Of a stretch of DNA of 5,613 bases, positions 1 through 5,402 are shown piece after piece. Origin of the DNA: Spirochaetales bacterium (GTDB taxonomy: Bacteria; Spirochaetota; Spirochaetia; JABMQR01); assembly GCA_023139255.1 (NCBI GenBank), contig JAGLNY010000055.1, positions 1-5,613 of the forward strand, in the 5' to 3' direction. Under the pieces are notes generated by a model. The model did not search any database, had not been told where the DNA came from, and saw only the letters and a program-made list of their open reading frames with translations. Within the stretch, counting starts at the first letter, position 1; each line of letters starts with the position of its first letter. Position numbers and translations under genes: made by a program.

Positions 1-545
1 ATGCGTGTAGGAACCCCAAAGTTACCCATCCCAAGAAGTATTTTCTTTTTAATATCCCTAAGTTCGTTCCTTCCTTCAAATATTCTAGCGACATCTGCGA
101 AAGATTTTGGGGTTACAGCAGCTTTAGGAATTTCTCCTTGTTGCGCAATCCGATGCATTCTTTTAAACAAATCACCAGGAACACTGTTATGATCATGAAA
201 GGATCTTATTATAGAAACACCCTTCTCCCTGACACTTTCTTCAAGTTCGTTTTTGCCTAAATCTTCCTCAAGGTCAATATAGGCAAAATCCCCTTTTATA
301 AGTTTCCTTAAAAGATTATATCTGGTTCGTTCACCCTTTCTGAAATTCCCGCCATCCTTCTCCCTTCTGCAAGTAAGTATCACAGGTTTTTCACATAAAT
401 ACGGGAAACGAGTAATTGAATCAATTGGAATTTCCCCTTCTAACATGTCTACACGGAGTTCAACAACATCAATTAATTTATTGTGTTTCTGGTATTGAAG
501 CAAATTATTTTCCATGCTTTTTTCTGTCAGTGTGAGGCAGAGCAT
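1..545 (-). CDS. aroD: Type I 3-dehydroquinate dehydratase, 5' part (runs off the left edge)
   Basis: This gene starts at ATG 545-543 and stays open to the window edge, giving the first 181 residues. The family dehydrates 3-dehydroquinate to 3-dehydroshikimate in the cytosolic shikimate pathway through a lysine Schiff base. Visible family motifs are ELRVD (29-33), TCRR (58-61) followed by GG.F (65-68), YIDLE (89-93), SFHDH (115-119) and KAAVTPKS (141-148). The edge falls just after GMGNFGVPTR (172-181). By comparison with the E. coli enzyme, H117 is the likely general acid/base, K141 the Schiff-base lysine, and E29, R31, R60 and R181 the substrate contacts. The start is backed by GGGAG 7 nt upstream. 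It is divergent from the ABC-F gene. Some spirochaete and chlamydial AroD proteins are, as I recall, fused to shikimate dehydrogenase (AroE). Whether this one is cannot be told, because the C-terminus lies outside the window. Confidence 0.93.
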   Translation of the reverse strand, partial: MLCLTLTEKSMENNLLQYQKHNKLIDVVELRVDMLEGEIPIDSITRFPYLCEKPVILTCRREKDGGNFRKGERTRYNLLRKLIKGDFAYIDLEEDLGKNELEESVREKGVSIIRSFHDHNSVPGDLFKRMHRIAQQGEIPKAAVTPKSFADVARIFEGRNELRDIKKKILLGMGNFGVPTR

Positions 546-552
546 AAGTTTT

Positions 553-557
553 CTCCC
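553..557 (-). promoter_or_regulatory. Ribosome binding site of aroD
   Basis: Read on the minus strand this is GGGAG, followed by a 7-nt spacer and the ATG at 545-543. It is the only good Shine-Dalgarno-like match close to the first in-frame ATG, and it fixes the aroD start. Confidence 0.75.
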
Positions 558-576
558 AGTATCAATTAATTATTCT

Positions 577-605
577 ATAGTAGTAAATTGAACTTTAAAT
601 TACAA
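577..605 (-). promoter_or_regulatory. Candidate sigma70-type promoter for aroD
   Basis: On the minus strand a TTGTAA box (600-605) is separated by 17 nt from TACTAT (577-582). Each box matches the consensus at 4 of 6 positions, and spacing is optimal. Transcription would begin around 570, leaving a leader of about 25 nt before the aroD ATG. The region is very AT-rich, so chance matches are likely. This is a candidate only. Confidence 0.35.
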
Positions 606-661
606 GAAAAATCTCATCCATGTTTAATTCACTTATTCTTTACCTTACTGGAATTACTCGC

Positions 662-689
662 TTGAATGTTGATAATAATGCTGTATTAT
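662..689 (+). promoter_or_regulatory. Candidate sigma70-type promoter for the ABC-F-maf pair
   Basis: TTGAAT (662-667) lies 16 nt upstream of TATTAT (684-689). Transcription would begin near 696, about 20 nt before the GTG start, which leaves just enough room for the AGGAG ribosome site. Together with the aroD candidate it would make 546-716 a divergent promoter region. I see no convincing operator repeat there. Confidence 0.45.
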
Positions 690-704
690 GCAATAAATTG
701 ATTC

Positions 705-709
705 AGGAG
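705..709 (+). promoter_or_regulatory. Ribosome binding site that sets the GTG start of the ABC-F gene
   Basis: AGGAG sits 7 nt before GTG 717-719. The residues after this GTG (PSLQLENISLSYGDRDIL) align with the usual N-terminal beta strand of the first ABC domain. The next in-frame ATG lies about 70 nt downstream, inside that domain, so GTG is the likely start. Confidence 0.8.
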
Positions 710-716
710 AATAGTA

Positions 717-2687
717 GTGCCATCACTTCAACTTGAAAATATATCATTATCTTATGGTGACAGAGACATTCTCTCTTCTGTTTCCATGAGCCTTTCCGAT
801 ACCAGCAGAACCGCACTCGCAGGAGCTAATGGAAGTGGAAAATCTACCCTCATGAAAATTATATGCGGACTTATAGAACCTGATAGTGGTGTCGTACACA
901 AAACACGAGGTTCCAGAATCTCATATTTGCCTCAATCTGATTATGTTTTCAAGGATTCAACTGTTTATTCATCTGCCGATGATGCTTTTTTATATTTTCA
1001 TGACATGCATGAAAAAGTTAAAGAACTTGAGAAAAAAATATCAGACAATGCATATTCAGGTGATTCCCTACTTAACTCCCTGCTTACTGAACATCATGAT
1101 CTTCATGAAAAAATTCTATCCAGCGGGTATTATCAACGTGAAACCAAAATATATCAGGTTCTCCAGGGTCTGGGATTCTCAATAAACGATATTTCAAGAC
1201 CTTGCAGTGAGTTTTCAGGCGGGTGGCAAATGCGAATCGCATTAGCCAGGACCTTGCTTGGCCAATCTGATTTTTTACTCCTTGATGAACCGACAAACTA
1301 TCTGGATGTTGAAGCTCGTATCTGGCTAAAAAACTATATAGCAAGATACCAAGGCGGAATCTTCATAGTTTCCCATGATAGGGATTTCCTGGATGAATCA
1401 GTTCAGGAAGTTATAGAAATCTTCAATGGTGCTGTAACAAGATATACGGGGAATTATTCAAGTTATGAGCTTCAGCGAAAGCAGAGAAATGATCAGCTGA
1501 TTATTCAACATGAGCGTCAGCAGGAAGAAATAAAACGTGTTGAACAATTTATAGAACGTTTTAGGTATAAAGCTTCAAAGGCCCGCCAGGTTCAGAGCCG
1601 GATAACTACATTAGACAAACTGGAGAGAATTGAGCTTCCTGAAAATCTTATAAAGATCCGTTTCACATTTCCTCAGTCTCAACATTCAGGAAAACAAATT
1701 TTCACCGTAGAAAACTTATCAAAATCTTATGGCCAACTTCAAGTACTCTCTGATCTCTCATTCTCAATGGTACGCGGTGACAGGCTTGCCGTTACTGGTA
1801 AAAACGGTGCGGGCAAAACTACCCTTCTTCGAATTCTGGCAAAAATGGATAATCAATTTTCAGGAAAAAAAATTAATGGTACAGGATTATCTATAGGCTA
1901 CTTTTCTCAGGATTCAGATACGCTGCTGAATAATCACCTAACAGCTTATGAGGAAATAGAGTTATCGTGTCCGACACAACTTATCCCGAAACTTCGTTCA
2001 TATCTTGGTTCTTTCCTGTTTCGAGGAGATGATATTTATAAAAAAACAGAAGTTCTCAGCGGTGGGGAGAAAAGCAGACTCTCACTTCTGAAATTACTGC
2101 TGAACCCTCACAATGTTTTAATCCTTGACGAACCAACAAGCCACCTTGATATTGCTGCAAAAGATGTGCTTCTTGATGCATTAAAGTCATATACTGGTAC
2201 GTTGGTTTTTGTTTCACATGATAGTTACTTTATCAGGAATCTCGCAACCAGAATTATGTATATATCAGAATCCGGCATTGAAATATTTGAGGGTGATTAT
2301 GATTACTTTTCCTGGGTTCTTGAAAACCGTAATCGATATATAACTGATGATATTGAACCTATTGTCCCTAAAGTCAGTGACAGTAAAAAAGAAGTGGTGA
2401 ACAATTCGTGTACATTAGCAAAGGAGTGGAAAAGCAGGAATGTTCTACGAAACAAAATCAAATCCTTACAAAAGCAGGAAGAGCAAATTCTTACCATGAT
2501 CGATCAGTACGATAAAAAAATTGAAGATTTGACACTACAAATGTCTGATCCACAGCATTACCAAAATGGTGATTCAATGAAAACTCTTTTAGAAGAACTT
2601 GAAAAAACCAGGAATGAACAAAACAACCAGATGAATCTCTGGGAAACAACCAGGACTTCTTTGGAGGAGCTGTCTTCAAATGAATAA
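717..2687 (+). CDS. ABC-F family ATP-binding protein (ribosome-associated type)
   Basis: The 656-residue protein has two ABC ATPase domains in one chain and no membrane segment, as in the ABC-F family. ABC-F members bind the ribosomal E site and help stalled or antibiotic-bound ribosomes; they are not transporters. Domain 1 shows Walker A GANGSGKST (36-44), signature SGGWQ (167-171), Walker B FLLLDEPTNYLD (186-197, catalytic E191) and switch H220. Domain 2 shows Walker A GKNGAGKTT (361-369), signature SGGEK (448-452), Walker B ILDEPTSHLD (catalytic E472) and H501. Between the domains lies the charged helical linker (about 250-310) with the family block FIERFRYKASKARQVQSRI (278-296), which in characterised members points at P-site tRNA. 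A Lys/Glu-rich C-terminal region (about 567-656) looks like a coiled coil, as in Uup/YdiF-type proteins. Subfamily is not certain; a housekeeping role is likelier than drug resistance given the translation-gene neighbours. Its end overlaps maf by 8 nt. Confidence 0.95.
   Translation: MPSLQLENISLSYGDRDILSSVSMSLSDTSRTALAGANGSGKSTLMKIICGLIEPDSGVVHKTRGSRISYLPQSDYVFKDSTVYSSADDAFLYFHDMHEKVKELEKKISDNAYSGDSLLNSLLTEHHDLHEKILSSGYYQRETKIYQVLQGLGFSINDISRPCSEFSGGWQMRIALARTLLGQSDFLLLDEPTNYLDVEARIWLKNYIARYQGGIFIVSHDRDFLDESVQEVIEIFNGAVTRYTGNYSSYELQRKQRNDQLIIQHERQQEEIKRVEQFIERFRYKASKARQVQSRITTLDKLERIELPENLIKIRFTFPQSQHSGKQIFTVENLSKSYGQLQVLSDLSFSMVRGDRLAVTGKNGAGKTTLLRILAKMDNQFSGKKINGTGLSIGYFSQDSDTLLNNHLTAYEEIELSCPTQLIPKLRSYLGSFLFRGDDIYKKTEVLSGGEKSRLSLLKLLLNPHNVLILDEPTSHLDIAAKDVLLDALKSYTGTLVFVSHDSYFIRNLATRIMYISESGIEIFEGDYDYFSWVLENRNRYITDDIEPIVPKVSDSKKEVVNNSCTLAKEWKSRNVLRNKIKSLQKQEEQILTMIDQYDKKIEDLTLQMSDPQHYQNGDSMKTLLEELEKTRNEQNNQMNLWETTRTSLEELSSNE
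2663..2669 (+). promoter_or_regulatory. Ribosome binding site of maf, inside the ABC-F gene
   Basis: GGAGGAG, within the last codons of the ABC-F gene, lies 10 nt before the maf ATG at 2680. A strong ribosome site inside the upstream gene, with an 8-nt overlap of the reading frames, points to coupled translation of the two genes. Confidence 0.7.
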
Positions 2688-3276
2688 TGAAAAAGAAGAA
2701 AAAACCCTTATTTTAGCATCTGCTTCTCAGGCAAGAAAACAGATATTAGAACAGGCAGGTTTTTCTGTAATAGTCAGACCTACAGGCGCTTTCGAGGGCA
2801 GCAGCATTAAACATCCGGGAGAACGTGCTGAAATTCTTTCACAACACAAGCTGGAAACTTTTATTGTTAAATATCCTGAACTGAAAAATTTGAATTTTCA
2901 TATTATTACAGCGGATACTGTCATTTCTTGTCAGGAATCAATTTTTGGGAAACCTTCCAGTAGAAATGATGCCAGAAACATGTTAATTCAATTTTCCGGA
3001 TCAGTACACAGCGTTTTTACTGGTTATTCTATTATGTTTCCGCATACTGGTGAAATTGTTTCAGGTTGGGAATCCTCTGATGTTACATTTTTTAATCTTG
3101 GTTCCAATGAAATTGAAAAATATCTTAATGCAGGAGAATGGTATGGTGCAGCAGGATCCTATAGAGTTCAAGGGACTGGTTTGCGAATGATTTCTTCAAT
3201 TAAGGGAAGTTATTTTACAGTTGCAGGCTTGCCTATTCATAAGATTTCTGGCATATTACGTGAACGGGGTTTTTAA
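2680..3276 (+). CDS. maf: Maf family nucleoside triphosphate pyrophosphatase
   Basis: This is a complete 198-residue cytosolic protein of normal Maf length. Maf enzymes hydrolyse nucleoside triphosphates to the monophosphate and pyrophosphate, removing modified or excess nucleotides. Motifs in order are LASASQARKQIL (12-23, with conserved S14, S16 and R19), ADTV (78-81, metal/catalytic D79), GKP (90-92), a SGSVHSVFTG block (106-115), EWYGAAGSYRVQGTG (153-167) and GSYFTVAGLP (176-185). Q164 in the AGSYRVQG block resembles the YhdE-type dTTP/UTP pyrophosphatases; YceF-type m7GTP enzymes have a Glu there, as I recall. Substrate is therefore probably dTTP/UTP, but this is inferred from one motif. 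The start overlaps the upstream ABC-F gene and has its own GGAGGAG, so the two are probably one operon. Septum-inhibition roles described for B. subtilis Maf cannot be judged here. Confidence 0.93.
   Translation: MNNEKEEKTLILASASQARKQILEQAGFSVIVRPTGAFEGSSIKHPGERAEILSQHKLETFIVKYPELKNLNFHIITADTVISCQESIFGKPSSRNDARNMLIQFSGSVHSVFTGYSIMFPHTGEIVSGWESSDVTFFNLGSNEIEKYLNAGEWYGAAGSYRVQGTGLRMISSIKGSYFTVAGLPIHKISGILRERGF
3229..3257 (+). promoter_or_regulatory. Candidate extended -10 promoter for rpsB, inside the end of maf
   Basis: TTGCCT (3229-3234) is followed after 17 nt by CATATT (3252-3257), with TG at 3249-3250 in the extended -10 position. Transcription would start near 3264, giving an rpsB leader of roughly 125 nt that covers the hairpins at 3287-3373. 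No terminator separates maf from rpsB, so read-through from the ABC-F promoter is an equally possible source of the transcript. Confidence 0.3.
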
Positions 3277-3286
3277 TACCCTGAAT

Positions 3287-3373
3287 CTCCGCCTTTAGGT
3301 GAGAAAAAGAGAAGGACGGTGTGAGTTTATTCACACCATAAGTGTCGAGTCATCCGAAAGATACCACGGCACT
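3287..3373 (+). promoter_or_regulatory. Structured 5' leader of rpsB (three potential hairpins), possible S2 autoregulation site
   Basis: Three hairpins can be drawn in a row. The first pairs 3287-3293 with 3298-3303 around a TTTA loop, with one bulged C and one G-U. The second pairs GGTGTGA (3318-3324) perfectly with TCACACC (3331-3337). The third pairs AGTGTCG (3341-3347) with CGGCACT (3367-3373), with one G-U, around a loop that can form a small ATC/GAT helix closed by CGAAA. The last arm ends 7 nt before the GGAGG ribosome site. None has a U-run, so they are not terminators. S2 represses rpsB-tsf translation through the mRNA leader in E. coli; a similar role here is inference. I do not recognise a named leader family. 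Confidence 0.45.
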
Positions 3374-3380
3374 AGTGAAT

Positions 3381-3385
3381 GGAGG
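3381..3385 (+). promoter_or_regulatory. Ribosome binding site that sets the TTG start of rpsB
   Basis: GGAGG lies 5 nt before TTG 3391-3393. An ATG at 3379-3381 overlaps this motif and would give a product starting MEESL, in which the first codons are the ribosome site itself. The TTG start gives MAVVSMKNLLESGVHFGHQ, which matches the usual S2 N-terminus, so the TTG is preferred. Confidence 0.85.
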
Positions 3386-3390
3386 AAAGT

Positions 3391-4374
3391 TTGGCAGTAG
3401 TTAGTATGAAAAACCTGCTCGAATCAGGTGTGCACTTTGGTCATCAGACCAAGAGATGGAATCCCAAAATGAAAAAATTCATTTTTTCTGAACGTAACGG
3501 GATTCATATTATTGATTTACAGAAAACAACAGTCTGTATTAAAGAAGCCTATGACCTAATCAGGGAACAGGTAAAGAACGGAAAATCTATCCTTTTTGTT
3601 GGCACAAAAAAACAAGCTCAGCAAGCAATCGAAGCTGAGGCAAAGCGTTGCGGTATGCCTTTTGTAAATAATCGCTGGCTCGGCGGTATGCTGACAAATT
3701 TCTCAACAATTAAAAAATCTATTCATCGCCTTAAAAAAATCGATAAAATGGAAGTTGATGGAACCTTTGAGAGCCTGACAAAAAAGGAAATAGCAAAACT
3801 AAATAAAGAACGTGCAAAACTTGAGAAAAATCTCGGGGGAATTAAAGAAATGAAAGCCCCCCCCGGTGCTATCTTTATAATTGATACCAGAAAAGAGATT
3901 ATTGCTGTTGCAGAAGCTAAACGACTAGGAATCCCTATTGTTGCTGTTGTTGACACAAACTGTGACCCAACTGATATTGATTACCCAATCCCCGGTAATG
4001 ATGATGCTATCAGGGCTATATCACTCTTTACAGAGATAATTTCAAAAGCTGTTATTGATGCAGACAATGAAATCGGAATTGAGATGATTGAAAGTCTTGA
4101 AGAAACTGAGGAAGAGGAAAAACCTGAAGAAACTGTTGAAGAAGCAGCACCTGTCACTAAAGAAAAAAAATCTGATGAAAAAGAGTATTCAGAAGATGAC
4201 TATGCAGATTTTGACCCATCAAAGGAAAAAGAGAGTGCCGTTGCTGAAAGTGATAAAGTTGCAGAAGTTACTGAAAATGATAAAGTTAGTGAAAGCGCTG
4301 AAATTACTGAGAGTGATAAAAGCCTGGTTGAAGCTGCTGCGCTTGTCGATGAAAAAGAATTATACAAAGATTAA
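3391..4374 (+). CDS. rpsB: 30S ribosomal protein S2 with long acidic C-terminal extension
   Basis: From the TTG start the protein is 327 residues. S2 binds late on the back of the 30S subunit between head and body and helps recruit S1 where that is present. The first ~235 residues are a normal S2: GVHFGHQ (13-19), RWNPKM (22-27), GGMLTNF (98-104), a charged helical hairpin (about 107-154), PPGAIFIIDTRKE (157-169), and CDPTDIDYPIPGNDDA (191-206). The core alone equals the length of E. coli S2 (241 residues). The last ~90 residues (237-327) are a low-complexity tail dominated by Glu, Lys, Asp and Ser, with imperfect repeats of E(S/N)DK. It is almost surely disordered. Treponemal S2 proteins are longer than usual as I recall, so the tail may be a lineage trait. 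The frame stays open through the tail and no frameshift is seen. It is followed by tsf, the conserved partner. Confidence 0.96.
   Translation: MAVVSMKNLLESGVHFGHQTKRWNPKMKKFIFSERNGIHIIDLQKTTVCIKEAYDLIREQVKNGKSILFVGTKKQAQQAIEAEAKRCGMPFVNNRWLGGMLTNFSTIKKSIHRLKKIDKMEVDGTFESLTKKEIAKLNKERAKLEKNLGGIKEMKAPPGAIFIIDTRKEIIAVAEAKRLGIPIVAVVDTNCDPTDIDYPIPGNDDAIRAISLFTEIISKAVIDADNEIGIEMIESLEETEEEEKPEETVEEAAPVTKEKKSDEKEYSEDDYADFDPSKEKESAVAESDKVAEVTENDKVSESAEITESDKSLVEAAALVDEKELYKD
4246..4320 (+). repeat. Imperfect in-frame repeats in the S2 tail
   Basis: Three related units occur at 4246-4260 (GAAAGTGATAAAGTT), 4273-4287 (GAAAATGATAAAGTT) and 4309-4320 (GAGAGTGATAAA). They encode ESDKV, ENDKV and ESDK. The first two start 27 nt apart and the next pair 36 nt apart, so units are 9 and 12 codons and frame is kept. 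This suggests growth of the tail by short duplications. Confidence 0.7.
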
Positions 4375-4383
4375 TACATATCT

Positions 4384-4454
4384 AAATTCCCCACTGCAGT
4401 TATTATTGCAATAAGATAATATTTTATTAATAAATATAACTGCTTTGGGAATTT
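4384..4454 (+). promoter_or_regulatory. Long interrupted inverted repeat between rpsB and tsf
   Basis: AAATTCCC (4384-4391) pairs with GGGAATTT (4447-4454). After a small internal loop (4392-4395 against 4444-4446), GCAGTTAT (4396-4403) pairs with ATAACTGC (4436-4443). That makes two perfect 8-bp helices. The apical part (4404-4435) is almost pure A/T and can form a further weak helix (4410-4416 with 4422-4428). It also overlaps a perfect 12-bp palindrome, TTATTGCAATAA (4403-4414). The structure ends 6 nt before the tsf ribosome site. It has no proper U-run (TTTGATTTT follows), so it is more likely a processing, stability or translation-control element than a terminator. Function is inferred. 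Confidence 0.6.
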
Positions 4455-4460
4455 GATTTT

Positions 4461-4466
4461 AAGGAG
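4461..4466 (+). promoter_or_regulatory. Ribosome binding site that sets the GTG start of tsf
   Basis: AAGGAG is 7 nt before GTG 4474-4476. A longer in-frame start at TTG 4453 would place this motif inside the coding region and lie within the hairpin arm. The GTG gives MGIKAVDVKKLRDMTGAGM, which fits the EF-Ts N-terminus. Confidence 0.85.
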
Positions 4467-4473
4467 TTTTAGA

Positions 4474-5316
4474 GTGGGAATAAAAGCTGTAGATGTTAAA
4501 AAGCTTAGAGATATGACGGGTGCAGGAATGCTTGACTGCAAAAAAGCACTTGTTGAGACAAATGGTGATTTTCAGCTGGCAGAGAAAAAATTAAAAGAAT
4601 TAGGTTTGGCAGCAGTTGCAAAAAGAAGCGGACGGGCGACAAATAACGGTCGTGTTTTCTCCCGTGTTACCCCTTCAAAAGCAGCAATTCTTGAATTGGC
4701 CTGTGAAACAGATTTTGTTGCACGAAATAAAGATTTTATTTCTCTTGGAGAGTCAATACTTAATACTATTTTCCAAAATAATCTGACTGAGATTACCTCC
4801 GGACTCAAAGATCTTGTTACAGAATTAATCAGTACTATAAAAGAAAATATGACACTGAAACGTTTTTCAGTTTTGAATATTGCTGAAAATGAAATTGCAG
4901 CAGAATACATACACGGAGAAGGCTCAATCGGTGTGCTTGTTAAACTTCGATCTGATGATCCTATGATCCTTCAAAACAACAAAGTAAAAGAATTTCTTTT
5001 TGACTGTGCATTGCACATAGCAGCCTTTAATCCTTTATACCTTTCAAAGGAAAATGTTGATGACGAATATCTTGCTGAACAGAAAGATATTTTTACAAAG
5101 CAGGGAGCAGCACTTGGAAAACCTGCTAATATTGTGGAAAACATTGTAAAGGGGAAAATTAATAAGCATTTCTCTGAAATCTGTTTTCTTCAGCAGGGAT
5201 TTGTAAAGGATGATAAATCCAGTGTTGAAACCATATTAAAGTCTCTTTCTAAAGAGTTAGGTGCTAACCTGGAAATTCTCGATTATAAGTATTTCAAGGT
5301 TGGAAGCGAGGAATAA
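4474..5316 (+). CDS. tsf: Elongation factor Ts
   Basis: This is a complete 280-residue EF-Ts, close to the E. coli length (283). It is the cytosolic nucleotide exchange factor that releases GDP from EF-Tu. The N-terminal UBA-like domain carries LRDMTGAGMLDCKKAL (11-26). The core begins around residue 55 and contains ELACETDFVARNKDF (74-88). Its TDFV has D80 and F81 at the same positions as the E. coli residues that push into EF-Tu and disturb the Mg2+ site. Further family blocks are GSIGVLVKL in the middle, LHIAAFNPLYL, the KPANIVENIVKGKINK helix and the FVKDDKSSV segment near the C-terminus. No key residue is missing. It follows rpsB after 99 nt, with no terminator but with a strong inverted repeat in between, and ends just before an intrinsic terminator. 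S2 and EF-Ts are probably co-transcribed. Confidence 0.97.
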   Translation: MGIKAVDVKKLRDMTGAGMLDCKKALVETNGDFQLAEKKLKELGLAAVAKRSGRATNNGRVFSRVTPSKAAILELACETDFVARNKDFISLGESILNTIFQNNLTEITSGLKDLVTELISTIKENMTLKRFSVLNIAENEIAAEYIHGEGSIGVLVKLRSDDPMILQNNKVKEFLFDCALHIAAFNPLYLSKENVDDEYLAEQKDIFTKQGAALGKPANIVENIVKGKINKHFSEICFLQQGFVKDDKSSVETILKSLSKELGANLEILDYKYFKVGSEE

Positions 5317-5323
5317 TTTATAT

Positions 5324-5360
5324 AAAAAGACCGTTCATTTCAAAGCACGGTCTTTTTTTT
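5324..5360 (+). terminator. Intrinsic terminator after tsf
   Basis: AAAAAGACCGT (5324-5334) pairs perfectly with ACGGTCTTTTT (5347-5357) around a 12-nt loop, and the 3' arm runs into eight consecutive T (5353-5360). It begins 8 nt after the tsf stop. The A-run on the left arm gives T on the other strand too, so it could act in both directions. It marks the likely end of the rpsB-tsf transcript. Confidence 0.88.
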
Positions 5361-5375
5361 ATACCGGGAGTAATG

Positions 5376-5395
5376 TAGAATACATATTTTAGGAG
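5376..5395 (+). promoter_or_regulatory. frr ribosome binding site with weak -10-like box
   Basis: AGGAG (5391-5395) lies 7 nt before the frr ATG and is a clear ribosome site. Upstream, TAGAAT (5376-5381) resembles a -10 box. The matching -35 position falls in the terminator T-run and has only T-rich similarity. A start from this box would leave an extremely short leader. The ribosome site is well supported; the promoter part is weak. Confidence 0.5.
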
Positions 5396-5402
5396 AAATT
5401 CA

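Noticed and set aside
1..192. A plus-strand frame of 63 codons at the left edge
   Set aside because: It lies opposite the clear aroD frame on the minus strand, whose product shows all the type I dehydroquinase motifs; the plus-strand peptide has no recognisable features or ribosome site.
1084..1344. Minus-strand frame opposite the first ABC domain of the ABC-F gene
   Set aside because: It covers the signature and Walker B motifs of the real gene on the other strand; no independent coding evidence.
3723..3956. Minus-strand frame of 77 codons opposite rpsB
   Set aside because: Its Ser/Phe/Ile-rich product is the antisense reading of the Lys/Glu-rich S2 helical hairpin; there is no ribosome site and no reason to call it a gene.
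4088..4414. A 108-codon lysine/leucine-rich frame overlapping the end of rpsB
   Set aside because: It is the shifted reading of the GAA/AAA-rich S2 tail. The low-complexity DNA keeps several frames open, and the S2 frame is supported by continuity with the conserved core.
4384..4454. The rpsB-tsf inverted repeat as an intrinsic terminator
   Set aside because: The 3' arm is AT-rich, the loop is long, and no uninterrupted T-run follows; compare the clear terminator at 5324-5360.
4453..4473. Longer tsf start at TTG 4453
   Set aside because: It would encode seven extra residues not typical of EF-Ts, overlap the inverted repeat arm and contain the AAGGAG that serves GTG 4474.
4572..4910. A 112-codon minus-strand frame opposite tsf
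   Set aside because: It is a shadow of the well-supported EF-Ts coding region, with no ribosome site or recognisable motif.
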